From the NCBI RefSeq assembly GCF_000378205.1, contig NZ_KB899430.1, forward strand, positions 1 to 54,924: 54,924 nucleotides of DNA, in the 5' to 3' direction. Below the pieces are notes generated by a model that had not been told where the DNA came from, did not search any database, and was given only the letters and a program-made list of their open reading frames with translations. This DNA is from Sediminispirochaeta bajacaliforniensis DSM 16054. Lineage in GTDB: Bacteria > Spirochaetota > Spirochaetia > DSM-16054 > Sediminispirochaetaceae. The translations under genes were made by a program, and so were the position numbers. Below, piece after piece: positions 7,203-15,103 of the stretch; positions within the stretch are counted from its first letter, which is position 1, and each line of letters opens with the position of its first letter.

Positions 7203-8158
7203 GTGTCACTCCAATCTCCGATAAAGCGGATTTCCGGTTCGAGATCAATACCAAGTTCGCTCTTAGCCGTGGTGCGGCACATTTCGGTCAAGGTATAGAT
7301 ATCCATAGCGGTTGCGGCTCCGAGGTTGACAATAATATTCGCATGAAAATCGGAGACCGCCGCATCTCCGACTTTTTTCCCCCGAAGACCTAATGTGTCC
7401 AAAAGCCGCCCTGTAGGCGCCCCAAAGGCATGATCGTTTTTAAATACCGAACCGGCAGACGGAAACCGGTAATGCCCCTTTTGCCTGCGATCCGCCCGGT
7501 ATTCCTCCATTCTGCGATAAATCGTAAGATCGTTCTCTGAGTAGAGTTTGAAACGTGCAGAAAGAATAACGTAATCATTTTTTTTCTGAAAAGGGCTTCG
7601 TTTATAGCCGAAATCCTCCTGTTCGATCTGGTATTCGCAGATCGTCGGAATGGAAGAAAGGTCGAGGTACCGAACAGAGCAGAGAATATCGGAAATCGAG
7701 GAGCCATAGCATCGCGCATTCATCCAGACCGCTCCTCCCACGCTTCCCGGCATACCGGCAAGGAATTCCGCACCGGAAAGTCCCGCCTCCGCAGCCTTTT
7801 CGGCAAAAAGATCTACCGGCATCCCGCTTCCTGTGTGTATGCCGCCGGTCTCAACCCTATATTCTCTCAGCCCGGTAAGGTCGATAACGATTCCCCGGAT
7901 TCCCTTATCCGATACTACAATATTCGCTCCGCCGCCAAGGAAAAAGAGAGGAAAACCCTGACTGCCGACAAGGTCCTGTTCCCGCAATACCGTTGCGATC
8001 TGAAGGAGCGACGTCTCGTCCGTCGGTTTGAGATAAAGATCTGCGGCCCCTCCCACCTTGAAGGTGGTATGTTTCGACATCTTCTCGTCAAGAGAGACTA
8101 TGCCGTGAAAGCTGCTGTTGTTGATCTTTTTCAGGATATTCCGTACATTAGTTTTCAC
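7199..8158 (-). CDS. murB: UDP-N-acetylenolpyruvoylglucosamine reductase
   Basis: A 319-residue FAD enzyme reducing UDP-GlcNAc-enolpyruvate to UDP-MurNAc with NADPH, the second committed step of peptidoglycan synthesis in the cytoplasm. Visible motifs are HTTFKVGGAADLYLKP, the FAD loop LGGGANIVVSD, AGMPGSVGGAVWMNARCYG and the catalytic-serine region YRFPSAGSVFKN. The architecture without the extra Tyr loop suggests type II. The start is GTG at 8158, with no Shine-Dalgarno but a TATGAT hexamer 6 nt upstream. It overlaps mgtE and is divergent from cysS. Confidence 0.95.
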   Translation of the reverse strand: MKTNVRNILKKINNSSFHGIVSLDEKMSKHTTFKVGGAADLYLKPTDETSLLQIATVLREQDLVGSQGFPLFFLGGGANIVVSDKGIRGIVIDLTGLREYRVETGGIHTGSGMPVDLFAEKAAEAGLSGAEFLAGMPGSVGGAVWMNARCYGSSISDILCSVRYLDLSSIPTICEYQIEQEDFGYKRSPFQKKNDYVILSARFKLYSENDLTIYRRMEEYRADRRQKGHYRFPSAGSVFKNDHAFGAPTGRLLDTLGLRGKKVGDAAVSDFHANIIVNLGAATAMDIYTLTEMCRTTAKSELGIDLEPEIRFIGDWSDT

Positions 8159-8214
8159 GTAGACATCATATCTCGGAATGCGGGTTTTACGCTACCGGGA
8201 AGGGGGAACCAAGG

Positions 8215-9639
8215 GTGAAGATCTTACTTTACAACACCATGGGAAGAGAGGTTCAGGAATTCAAACCGATCGAAGATGGGCTTGTAAAGATGTATACCTG
8301 TGGCCCCACGGTGTATAACTTTGCGCATATCGGGAATCTACGCACCTATGTATTTGAGGATGTTCTCCGCCGTGTGTTCGAATATGCAGGCTTTAAGGTC
8401 GAACATGTCATGAACATCACCGATGTGGGCCATCTTACCGACGACGCCGATGAGGGCGAAGATAAGATGGAGAAGAGTTCCCGTGAAAGCGGGAAAAGCG
8501 TCTGGGAAATCGCAAAGTATTATACCGATGCCTTTTTTCGCGATACCGATCGGCTCAATATCATCAGACCGACGATTGCGCCGCGGGCCACCGAACATAT
8601 CGATGATATGATCGCCCTTATCAAACGACTTGAAGAGGGAGGCCACACCTATCAGGCCGGGGGCAATGTCTACTTCAGCATCGACACATTTCCCGATTAC
8701 GGTCGTTTGGCACTTCTCGACCGGCAGGATTTACAGGCGGGTGCACGGATTGAGGTTGATTCCAATAAACGAAATCCCCATGATTTTGTCTTATGGTTCA
8801 CCAATTCCAAATTTGAAAACCATGCGATGTTGTGGGACAGTCCCTGGGGGAAAGGCTATCCCGGCTGGCACATCGAATGCAGCGCAATGAGTATCCGCTA
8901 TCTTGGAGAGCAGTTCGATATCCATTGCGGAGGTGTCGACCATATACCCGTTCATCACACAAATGAAATTGCCCAGGCAGAGGCCGCAACGGGCAAGCAA
9001 TGGGTGCAATACTGGGTCCATGGTGAATTTCTCCTTATGAACAAGGGAAAGATGGCAAAGTCAGCCGGCAACTTTCTTACCCTGCAATCCCTGGTCGATA
9101 AGGGCTATCATCCCCTTGATTACCGCTATTTTTGCCTTGGAGGCCATTATCGAAGCCAATTACAGTTCTCTTTTGAGAGTCTCGATGCTGCAAAAAGTGC
9201 ACGAGAGCGCCTTGTTTCAAGAATTGCCGCATTAAGAGAGGGGCTTGGCGATCGCTGGAAGGAGGCGATAGTACTGCCTCCCTCTGCTGCCGGGTCGAAG
9301 ATCCTCGAACGCTTTGAGGCTGCCGTTGGGCAGGATATGAACATGCCTAAGGCCCTTGCTGAATTATGGCAGCTCCTTAAGTCCGAACTTCAACCGGGAG
9401 AGAAACTCTCCGTTGTGTCGGCCATGGATCGGGTCCTCGGCCTGAATCTTCTTGCCCTTCCGCAGTACGCTATCGACAGCTCGAAAGACGGAGAAATAGA
9501 AGAGCTTATCAAGCAGCGAAACGCAGCGCGCAGCCGGAAAGATTTTCGCCTCGCCGATGAAATACGTGATAAGCTTTCTGCCAGGGGAATCAGCATAAAA
9601 GATACCCCAAACGGCACGAAATGGAGCCGAACGCTGTAA
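8215..9639 (+). CDS. cysS: Cysteinyl-tRNA synthetase
   Basis: A 474-residue class I synthetase charging tRNA-Cys. The GTG start is preceded by GGGAAGGGGG. The zinc/substrate motif MYTCGPTVYNFAHIGNLR contains the HIGN form of the HIGH signature. GWHIECSAMS and the zinc ligands CGGVDHIPVHHTNE follow, and the second signature is KMAKS (KGKMAKSAGNFL), a common CysS variant of KMSKS. The C-terminal anticodon-binding part ends DKLSARGISIKDTPNGTKW, as usual. The sigma/anti-sigma operon begins 28 nt downstream on the same strand. No T-box leader fits in the 56-nt divergent gap to murB. Confidence 0.97.
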   Translation: MKILLYNTMGREVQEFKPIEDGLVKMYTCGPTVYNFAHIGNLRTYVFEDVLRRVFEYAGFKVEHVMNITDVGHLTDDADEGEDKMEKSSRESGKSVWEIAKYYTDAFFRDTDRLNIIRPTIAPRATEHIDDMIALIKRLEEGGHTYQAGGNVYFSIDTFPDYGRLALLDRQDLQAGARIEVDSNKRNPHDFVLWFTNSKFENHAMLWDSPWGKGYPGWHIECSAMSIRYLGEQFDIHCGGVDHIPVHHTNEIAQAEAATGKQWVQYWVHGEFLLMNKGKMAKSAGNFLTLQSLVDKGYHPLDYRYFCLGGHYRSQLQFSFESLDAAKSARERLVSRIAALREGLGDRWKEAIVLPPSAAGSKILERFEAAVGQDMNMPKALAELWQLLKSELQPGEKLSVVSAMDRVLGLNLLALPQYAIDSSKDGEIEELIKQRNAARSRKDFRLADEIRDKLSARGISIKDTPNGTKWSRTL

Positions 9640-9667
9640 CGGCAGGGCCGGCAGAGTTGTTTAACCT

Positions 9668-10195
9668 ATGAGCGTACCGGAAAAGGGCGGGGATTCGTTC
9701 AGAAAATTCTATACGAAATCTTTTTCGACCCTGCTGAAAGTTGCGTATCATATCACGCTCGATATGGATGCGGCGGAGGATATTTGTCAGGAAGCCTTTA
9801 TTCGATTTTATAACAGACCATTCTCGTTTCCCTCTGAAGATCAGGCTCTGTACTGGTTGATCCGAGTGGTAAAGAATCTTTCCTTCAACTATCGGAAGAG
9901 AAAGGTTACCGAGTATCGGGCCATGGATAAAATCAAACAGGAGCCGGAGAGAATAGAGGCTTCAGGCGAGGATCTGCTCATTGAAAAGGAAACGGTACGA
10001 ATCGTACAAGAAGCACTGGAACAGCTGCCGGAAAAATACCGGTCAGTGTTGATTTTGAAGGAGTATGCGGGTCTGAATTACCAGGAAATCGGAAGGGTCC
10101 TGAGGATAAGTGAAGGAAATGTAAAGGTTCGGGTACATCGTGCCCGTTTACAGCTGGAGACACTGATTCAGGGGGAAGATGTTGATGTGCGTTGA
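9668..10195 (+). CDS. ECF-family RNA polymerase sigma factor
   Basis: A 175-residue sigma factor with only regions 2 and 4, as in group IV (extracytoplasmic function) sigmas. Region 2 spans about 12-85 (DMDAAEDICQEAFIRFYN, then ALYWLIRVVKNLSFNYRKRK for -10 recognition). Region 4 spans about 115-170 (LEQLPEKYRSVLILKEYAGLNYQEIGRVL, then SEGNVKVRVHRARLQL, the -35 helix-turn-helix). It directly precedes, and overlaps, a zinc-finger anti-sigma gene, so its activity should be held by that membrane protein. The regulon is unknown; the downstream envelope genes suggest a surface-stress role. Confidence 0.93.
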   Translation: MSVPEKGGDSFRKFYTKSFSTLLKVAYHITLDMDAAEDICQEAFIRFYNRPFSFPSEDQALYWLIRVVKNLSFNYRKRKVTEYRAMDKIKQEPERIEASGEDLLIEKETVRIVQEALEQLPEKYRSVLILKEYAGLNYQEIGRVLRISEGNVKVRVHRARLQLETLIQGEDVDVR

Positions 10196-10778
10196 TGATC
10201 AGATTCTATCTTCTTATGTTGATGGTGAGCTTGACGCCCATTGGAAAGAGAAGGTCGAGGCTCATATAGCACAGTGTGAGCAGTGCCGTTTACGAGTCTC
10301 TCGCTTTCAAAAGCTTTCGGCCGATCTCTCAGCCGCCGAACTTCGCCCCGAGGCAATCGATGGGGTAGAGAGGAGGGTTGCCGCTCGTTTGGACCATCTC
10401 CTGTTGCCCGGTTCCGAGCGAGGATTCTGGAACAGGCGCTTTTCCATTCCCGCACCGGTGGCCATGGCGGCCTTATTTTGTTTAGTTTTTCTTTCTGGAT
10501 TTGTTTTTATTCGAGGGATTATGCCCTCGGGGACCGGAGAAACGGGCATGCCAATTGCCGATGAAAAGGCCTATTCTCAGGGACTTGAAACATTGACATC
10601 GTCGTCTGCACCCTCCATGTCGGAGAACCCAAATGTACAGCAGATTTTCGATCTGCTTGAAAACAGCGGCGGGTCTATTGAAGTCAGGATAGAACTTCCT
10701 CGGAAATCGAATTTTACCGTTCATGGAGAACCTCAGTTGCTGAGGGCTGCTGATTATCGAGGGGGCGAATCAAGGTGA
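10185..10778 (+). CDS. Membrane-anchored zinc-finger anti-sigma factor
   Basis: A 197-residue protein. The N-terminal HC2-type anti-sigma zinc finger has ligands H27, C31 and C34 (HIAQCEQC) preceded by a SSYVDGELD motif. A single transmembrane helix lies at about 90-112 and the C-terminal half would be extracytoplasmic. The start at 10185 is preferred over 10179 because the GGGGGAAG ribosome site then has proper spacing. The gene overlaps the sigma gene by 11 nt, so the two are probably made in fixed ratio. The family binds and inactivates its partner ECF sigma until a signal releases it, by proteolysis or a zinc-finger change. Confidence 0.9.
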   Translation: MCVDDQILSSYVDGELDAHWKEKVEAHIAQCEQCRLRVSRFQKLSADLSAAELRPEAIDGVERRVAARLDHLLLPGSERGFWNRRFSIPAPVAMAALFCLVFLSGFVFIRGIMPSGTGETGMPIADEKAYSQGLETLTSSSAPSMSENPNVQQIFDLLENSGGSIEVRIELPRKSNFTVHGEPQLLRAADYRGGESR

Positions 10779-11281
10779 TGGTTGCCAGGGTAACGACTCT
10801 GAACCTTGTCATTTTCTCGATGTTATCGTTCCTTGTACCAGGTTTTGCCCAGGAAAATCAGGCTCCCGGTCCTGAGGGCCCGGGGGAGTTGCTCCATTAT
10901 CTCCAGGAAAATGCCCTTTCCGTTTATATTGCCGCCAGCGTCAGCGAACCAAACAACAAGAATGTGTGGCATACCGAAAGTAAAAAGGTTACCATCAGCG
11001 GTCGGGCGGTACAGGTGAAACTGACCGGGGAAAATGTTATTATCTTTGCCGATATTATCCCTTATATGAACGAAGACAGGACCATTTTACTCGTGGCAAA
11101 GGGAGAGGTTTGGGCCCAGTCAGAGGCATTATCCGGGGTGAGATATTACAGCACAATGAAGAGCCTGCCCGTCAGACCCGGAGAACCGGTTATTTTTTTC
11201 CCGTTGGGCAGAGCCATGGATCAAAAACAGAATATATACACCATACAATTGGAGATTAGCGTAGTACCTTATACACCATGA
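10778..11281 (+). CDS. Secreted protein of unknown function in the ECF operon
   Basis: A 167-residue protein. The ATG at 10778 overlaps the anti-sigma stop codon (TGATG); a GTG one codon earlier is possible. The N terminus is a signal peptide (VARVTTLNLVIFSMLSFLVPGFA, cut near A-Q). The rest is predicted to be mostly beta: LSVYIAASVSEP, KKVTISGRAVQVKL, NVIIFADIIPYM, TILLVAKGEVWAQ, then a C-terminal YTIQLEISVVPYTP. I recognise no domain. It shares overlapping boundaries with both neighbours, so it is likely to work with the TIG-transglutaminase protein in the periplasm or at the outer membrane. Confidence 0.7.
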   Translation: MVARVTTLNLVIFSMLSFLVPGFAQENQAPGPEGPGELLHYLQENALSVYIAASVSEPNNKNVWHTESKKVTISGRAVQVKLTGENVIIFADIIPYMNEDRTILLVAKGEVWAQSEALSGVRYYSTMKSLPVRPGEPVIFFPLGRAMDQKQNIYTIQLEISVVPYTP

Positions 11282-12939
11282 ACTTCAAAAAAAACGCACA
11301 CCACTTGATTTTTCATTCCGCATTACTTCCCGTTGTAGTTTTGCTGGCTTTGATAGCCCTTTTCCTTCAGGTCTATCTACATAGCTCCGTAAAACCGATA
11401 ATAGAGAGCATCGAACCCGCTGCAGCCCTTCCCGGGGCCCTGCTGACCATTTCCGGATCCCATTTCGGGAACTTCGACCGGGACAGCGAGGTGATCATTG
11501 CGGGAATACGTCCCACTCGTTCTGCCTACAAAAGCTGGAGTGTAAATCAGATCACTCTGATCGTTCCGGAAGATGTAGGTTCGGGACGAGTTTTTGTAAA
11601 GAATAATAAGGGTGCTAGTAATGGTTTGCTTTTTACCAACAAGAGCCATATTCCCCTTGTCCTTGAGGGGCCGGTGGAACCAGGAGTTCCCTATATCGAT
11701 TCCATTTCACCGGAAACCGGACCGGTGGGAACTGAAATTACCATCCGCGGCATGAATTTCGGTTTTGAAAGGCAGGAAGGCGAGGTCCTTTTTCAGTTTT
11801 TTAGCGGTGCCGAAAATGAGAAGCGGGAAGAGGAACGTACCGATACCACTATTGCCTGCTCTTCCATCGATTTTGATTATCTTTCCTGGAATGATCAGGA
11901 ACTTCGGGTCAGGGTACCAGATGGGGCATCCCCCGGTGGGGTTGTGGTAACAACGGACCGAGGGGAGAGCAATAGCGTTTACTTTGAGGTAACTAATCCC
12001 GTAGGAACAAAGCGATATCCCAGGATGAAGGGATATCAGGTTGCTTACGGGGTTGAAATTAGCCAGGTCAGATCATCTGGTCAGGCTTCCATGGAGATCT
12101 GGGTCCCCGCCATCAGTAAATCCTGTGCCCAACGGGGAATCGAAGGGATCCATGAACCGGAACCGTTGTGGAGGGACTATCGGGGGGTGATGCGCTATCA
12201 CCTTTCCGATTTTGATCCCTGGACCACGTACCGACTTGAACAGACCTATTGGTTCGATCGCTACAGCATCGAAACCGATATACATGAGCGATCGGTGGCA
12301 AAATACGATAGAGAAAGTTCGCTGTTTCGTCGGTACACCGCTTCAAATGTCATAATACCCGCAGATGATGAGTTTTTTACCTCGGCGGCATCCAGACAGG
12401 CAAGAAGGGCGGCTTCGCCCTGGGCAGCGGCCCGAGCCCTGTATGACTATCTTCTGGAAAAGCTTACGTACTCTCGTGCCCCCGCCAAAAATGTACGCGA
12501 TGCATTTGAACAGGGGAGAGGCGATTCCTACGACTACGCCATGGCCTATGTGACCCTTTGTCGTGCCGCCGGAATTCCGGCAAGACCTGTCGCAGGTTTT
12601 ATTGTTTATGGGGATAAAAAAAGCCGTCGCCATTATTGGGCCGAATTTTATCTTGAGAAGTTTGGCTGGGTTCCTGTCGATCCTGCTCTTGGGGACGGCA
12701 TGCAGAGCGGAGAGGTCGTCTTGATAGATAATCCTCGTGACTATTACTTCGGGAACCTGGATAATCAGCATATCGATCTTTCGAGGGGTATCATCGAACT
12801 ACGTCCTGCAGATCCTCAGGCACGAGTCGTTCGCTATGAACGTAACTATTCTCTACAATCCATACATGAAGAGTACAGCAGAAGTATTGAAAGTTACCGT
12901 GCGGTGTGGAAAGATATGGAAGTAGTGGGTTGGTGGTAG
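11278..12939 (+). CDS. TIG/IPT-domain protein with a transglutaminase-like domain
   Basis: A 553-residue protein anchored or secreted through an N-terminal hydrophobic segment (about 10-35). Two IPT/TIG immunoglobulin-like domains follow: one starts IESIEPAAALPGALLTISG (about 42-125), the other SISPETGPVGTEITIRG (about 140-240). A C-terminal transglutaminase-like domain has a plausible triad of C428 (TLCRAAGIPARPVAG), H452 (RHYWAEFYLEKFGW) and D468 (PVDPALGDG). Such domains in bacterial surface proteins act as cysteine proteases, amidases or cross-linkers. The ATG overlaps the preceding stop (ATGA), so this is the last gene of the sigma operon. Substrate unknown. Confidence 0.88.
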   Translation: MNFKKNAHHLIFHSALLPVVVLLALIALFLQVYLHSSVKPIIESIEPAAALPGALLTISGSHFGNFDRDSEVIIAGIRPTRSAYKSWSVNQITLIVPEDVGSGRVFVKNNKGASNGLLFTNKSHIPLVLEGPVEPGVPYIDSISPETGPVGTEITIRGMNFGFERQEGEVLFQFFSGAENEKREEERTDTTIACSSIDFDYLSWNDQELRVRVPDGASPGGVVVTTDRGESNSVYFEVTNPVGTKRYPRMKGYQVAYGVEISQVRSSGQASMEIWVPAISKSCAQRGIEGIHEPEPLWRDYRGVMRYHLSDFDPWTTYRLEQTYWFDRYSIETDIHERSVAKYDRESSLFRRYTASNVIIPADDEFFTSAASRQARRAASPWAAARALYDYLLEKLTYSRAPAKNVRDAFEQGRGDSYDYAMAYVTLCRAAGIPARPVAGFIVYGDKKSRRHYWAEFYLEKFGWVPVDPALGDGMQSGEVVLIDNPRDYYFGNLDNQHIDLSRGIIELRPADPQARVVRYERNYSLQSIHEEYSRSIESYRAVWKDMEVVGWW

Positions 12940-12957
12940 CGAAAGGTGCTCCCGTCA

Positions 12958-12987
12958 TTGACAAATGAACGTTCGCAATCCTATACT
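12958..12987 (+). promoter_or_regulatory. Promoter for the double cyclic-nucleotide-domain regulator
   Basis: TTGACA (12958-12963), an 18-nt spacer and TATACT (12982-12987), 29 nt before the ATG at 13017. The spacer contains the 8-bp palindrome GAACGTTC. Confidence 0.7.
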
Positions 12988-13016
12988 TGACTCTAACCAG
13001 ATGAACCGGGAAGTGT

Positions 13017-14252
13017 ATGAATAATCCGTTACAGCTTTCGTTGGTTAATTTTAAGAAAGACTCTTATATCATTGTCGAAGGCAAACAGAAGGCCGACTAT
13101 TTCTATATCATCAGGTCCGGAACCGTTCGGATCAGTAAAGAGATTGAGGTTGTCGAGGAGGAAGGGGGGAATCTTCTTCATCCGGGAGATTTCTTCGGGG
13201 TTGTTTCGACAATGTCCAGCCATAGCCACATAGAGACGGCACGTGCTTTAAGCGATGTTATGCTCATTCAGGTACATCGCGATCAGTATGGCCTTCTCAT
13301 TGAGCGAAATACTCCGGTGGCGATGAAAATCATCCAGCAATTCAGCAAAAAGATGCGCTATCTCGACGAAGCACTTGCACGCCTTACGCTCAAAGGAAAC
13401 AGCGGTCTTGACAACGAAAAGCACCTTTTTGAGGTTGCCGAGTACTATGCAAAACAAAGTAGTTATAATCAGGCCTATTATGCCTATCATCAATACATAA
13501 AGTACTGTCCGACCGGAGAGAACATACGGGTTGCAAAGGAGCGGATGGCGAAAATTCATCCCTACGCAAAGGCTGTATATCTCGACGGAAGTACCGACGA
13601 GTTCAACCGGACATATCCAAAAGAGACGATGATCTTTTCGGAGGGGCAGCCGGGGAAAGAGCTCTATATTATCCAGAAGGGAAGCGTAAAGATAACCAAG
13701 ATCGTCAACAACAATGAGGTGATGCTTGCTCTCTTGAAGCCGGGAGATATTTTCGGTGAGATGAGCCTCTTGGAAAATAAACCCCGAAGTGCTTCAGCCA
13801 TCGCCCACGAAGAGGCGGTTCTTCTTGCCGTTAACAAGGCCAACTTCAAACGCATGGTTGCCAGTCAGCCTCAGTTGATTACCCGCCTGACGCAACTTCT
13901 TTCCGAACGGATTTGGTTTATCTACAAACAGCTTGCCAATACCCAGATTTCCGATCCCATGGGGCGGATGTACGACGCCCTTTCGATCCAGCTGGAAAAA
14001 CTTCGGATCCCGATCAGCAATAAGGCATATACCTTTGATTTTGGTCCCAAAGAACTTGTCAACATGGTCGGTCTCAGCAAGGGAGAAGGCAATCAAATTG
14101 TAAAACAACTTTTCAGCAACCAGCGACTGAAAATCATCGATAATAAGATTCACATTACCGACATCGAAGAGATCGAAAAACAGGCAAAGTACTATCGTAA
14201 GATGGAAATAATCGCCAGGGCAAGAAAGCGCGGGAGCGTGCTCAACCGCTAA
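13017..14252 (+). CDS. Crp-like regulator with two cyclic-nucleotide-binding domains
   Basis: A 411-residue protein. CNB domain 1 spans about 5-115 (FYIIRSGTVRISKEIEV, GDFFGVVSTM). A helical linker at 135-190 resembles a tetratricopeptide hairpin (AYYAKQSSYNQAYYAYHQYIKY). CNB domain 2 spans about 195-305 (LYIIQKGSVKITKI, GDIFGEMSLLENKPRSASA, which is the phosphate-binding cassette region). A winged helix lies at about 325-385 (FGPKELVNMVGLSKGEGNQIVKQL). Domain 2 has the canonical GEMSLL...RSA cassette and so is the better candidate for nucleotide binding; domain 1 is degenerate there. Crp proteins normally have one such domain and about 210-230 residues. Own promoter at 12958; GGGAAG precedes the ATG. 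Confidence 0.85.
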   Translation: MNNPLQLSLVNFKKDSYIIVEGKQKADYFYIIRSGTVRISKEIEVVEEEGGNLLHPGDFFGVVSTMSSHSHIETARALSDVMLIQVHRDQYGLLIERNTPVAMKIIQQFSKKMRYLDEALARLTLKGNSGLDNEKHLFEVAEYYAKQSSYNQAYYAYHQYIKYCPTGENIRVAKERMAKIHPYAKAVYLDGSTDEFNRTYPKETMIFSEGQPGKELYIIQKGSVKITKIVNNNEVMLALLKPGDIFGEMSLLENKPRSASAIAHEEAVLLAVNKANFKRMVASQPQLITRLTQLLSERIWFIYKQLANTQISDPMGRMYDALSIQLEKLRIPISNKAYTFDFGPKELVNMVGLSKGEGNQIVKQLFSNQRLKIIDNKIHITDIEEIEKQAKYYRKMEIIARARKRGSVLNR

Positions 14253-14253
14253 G

Positions 14254-14269
14254 AGCGCTTATAAAAGCG
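14254..14269. terminator. Small symmetric hairpin between convergent genes
   Basis: GCGCTT, ATAA and AAGCGC form a 6-bp stem in the 6-nt gap between the regulator stop and the stop codon of the convergent methyltransferase gene, overlapping the latter. There is no T tract; it may weakly end transcription from both sides. Confidence 0.3.
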
Positions 14270-14996
14270 CCCATGGATTTTCCAGCGTCTCAAAAATGGT
14301 TTGCGGCACATGCTCGATAGAGAAGTCTGTCTCCTCTTTTTTGTAGATAATGCAATTCTGCATGCCGTCGTTGTCGTTAAGGGGAAAGGCCGCCGCCCCC
14401 TTTGGAGCAAGAAGAGACGACATCTGTTCAGGGATATGATCAACCCCGGCATGAACAAAAAGGGCATCGAATTTTCCCTTCTCACGGTTAAGACGATTTT
14501 GTACGGCTTCGTCGTTCCAGCTTCCCTCAATAACGGTAACGGGAAGTTCCAGTTCATTCAGAATTGCACGATAACGTGCCGCACCTTTGCTTTCTTCGAT
14601 CAACAGCACATCGGCACCCAGCGTCGCTGCAACGGCGGCCGTATATCCACCTCCTCTTCCTATGATCAGAAGTCTCGTCCCCTTGCCGATTTCCAAATGA
14701 TCCAAAATCACAGCAACAAAAGAGGGGGCCGGAGTGATCCCTGCATCTGAATCAGGAAGGGGGCGATCTTCATCGATAAAAGCGGCAAGGGTTTCGGGGA
14801 AAAAGCGACCTCTTGGAACCGCAGCAACGGCGCGAGCCATTGCCTCACTGATAAAATGATTTTCCCTGACAGATTCAACAAGGGAGTGCGTTTCCTCCTG
14901 CTGTTGGGCCCTCAGCCCGCTTGTGACAAACAATGAAGCTACCAATAGTGCAAAAACGAAAAAGACAGGAAAGCTGGTCCGACGAAGTTCACTCAT
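14259..14996 (-). CDS. Protein-L-isoaspartate O-methyltransferase-like protein with a signal peptide
   Basis: A 245-residue protein of the PCMT family, which transfers methyl groups from SAM to damaged aspartyl residues. Family motifs are MARAVAAVPRGRFFPE (substrate-side loop) and the SAM motif LLIIGRGGGYTAAVAATLGADVLLIEES. It is unusual that residues 9-32 form a clear signal peptide or membrane anchor (VFFVFALLVASLFVTSGLRAQ), while SAM is cytoplasmic. If the N terminus is an uncleaved anchor with the domain inside, the enzyme could still work. The usual ISQP-like motif is replaced by ITPAPS. The start has no Shine-Dalgarno; the predicted -10 lies 7 nt upstream. Confidence 0.78.
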   Translation of the reverse strand: MSELRRTSFPVFFVFALLVASLFVTSGLRAQQQEETHSLVESVRENHFISEAMARAVAAVPRGRFFPETLAAFIDEDRPLPDSDAGITPAPSFVAVILDHLEIGKGTRLLIIGRGGGYTAAVAATLGADVLLIEESKGAARYRAILNELELPVTVIEGSWNDEAVQNRLNREKGKFDALFVHAGVDHIPEQMSSLLAPKGAAAFPLNDNDGMQNCIIYKKEETDFSIEHVPQTIFETLENPWALL

Positions 14997-15003
14997 GAAG
15001 ACA

Positions 15004-15033
15004 AGTATATATCAGTCTCAGACTCCGTGACAA
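15004..15033 (-). promoter_or_regulatory. Promoter placing the PCMT-like start codon at the 5' end of its mRNA
   Basis: On the minus strand TTGTCA (15033-15028), an 18-nt spacer and TATACT (15009-15004), with only 7 nt between the -10 hexamer and the ATG at 14996. Transcription would start at or next to the A of ATG. Confidence 0.6.
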
Positions 15034-15039
15034 ACCATG

Positions 15040-15068
15040 TTGCCCATAGACGGTGATTCTGCTACTAT
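15040..15068 (+). promoter_or_regulatory. Promoter of valS
   Basis: TTGCCC (15040-15045), a 17-nt spacer and TACTAT (15063-15068), 35 nt before the ATG at 15104. It is divergent from, and adjacent to, the PCMT-like promoter. Confidence 0.55.
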
Positions 15069-15103
15069 TTTTGGCAATCTGTTCGCCGATAAGGAGAGGT
15101 ATG

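Noticed and set aside
15069-15103. T-box leader before valS
   Set aside because: The leader after the predicted promoter is about 30 nt, far too short for a T-box; the gap before cysS is also too short.
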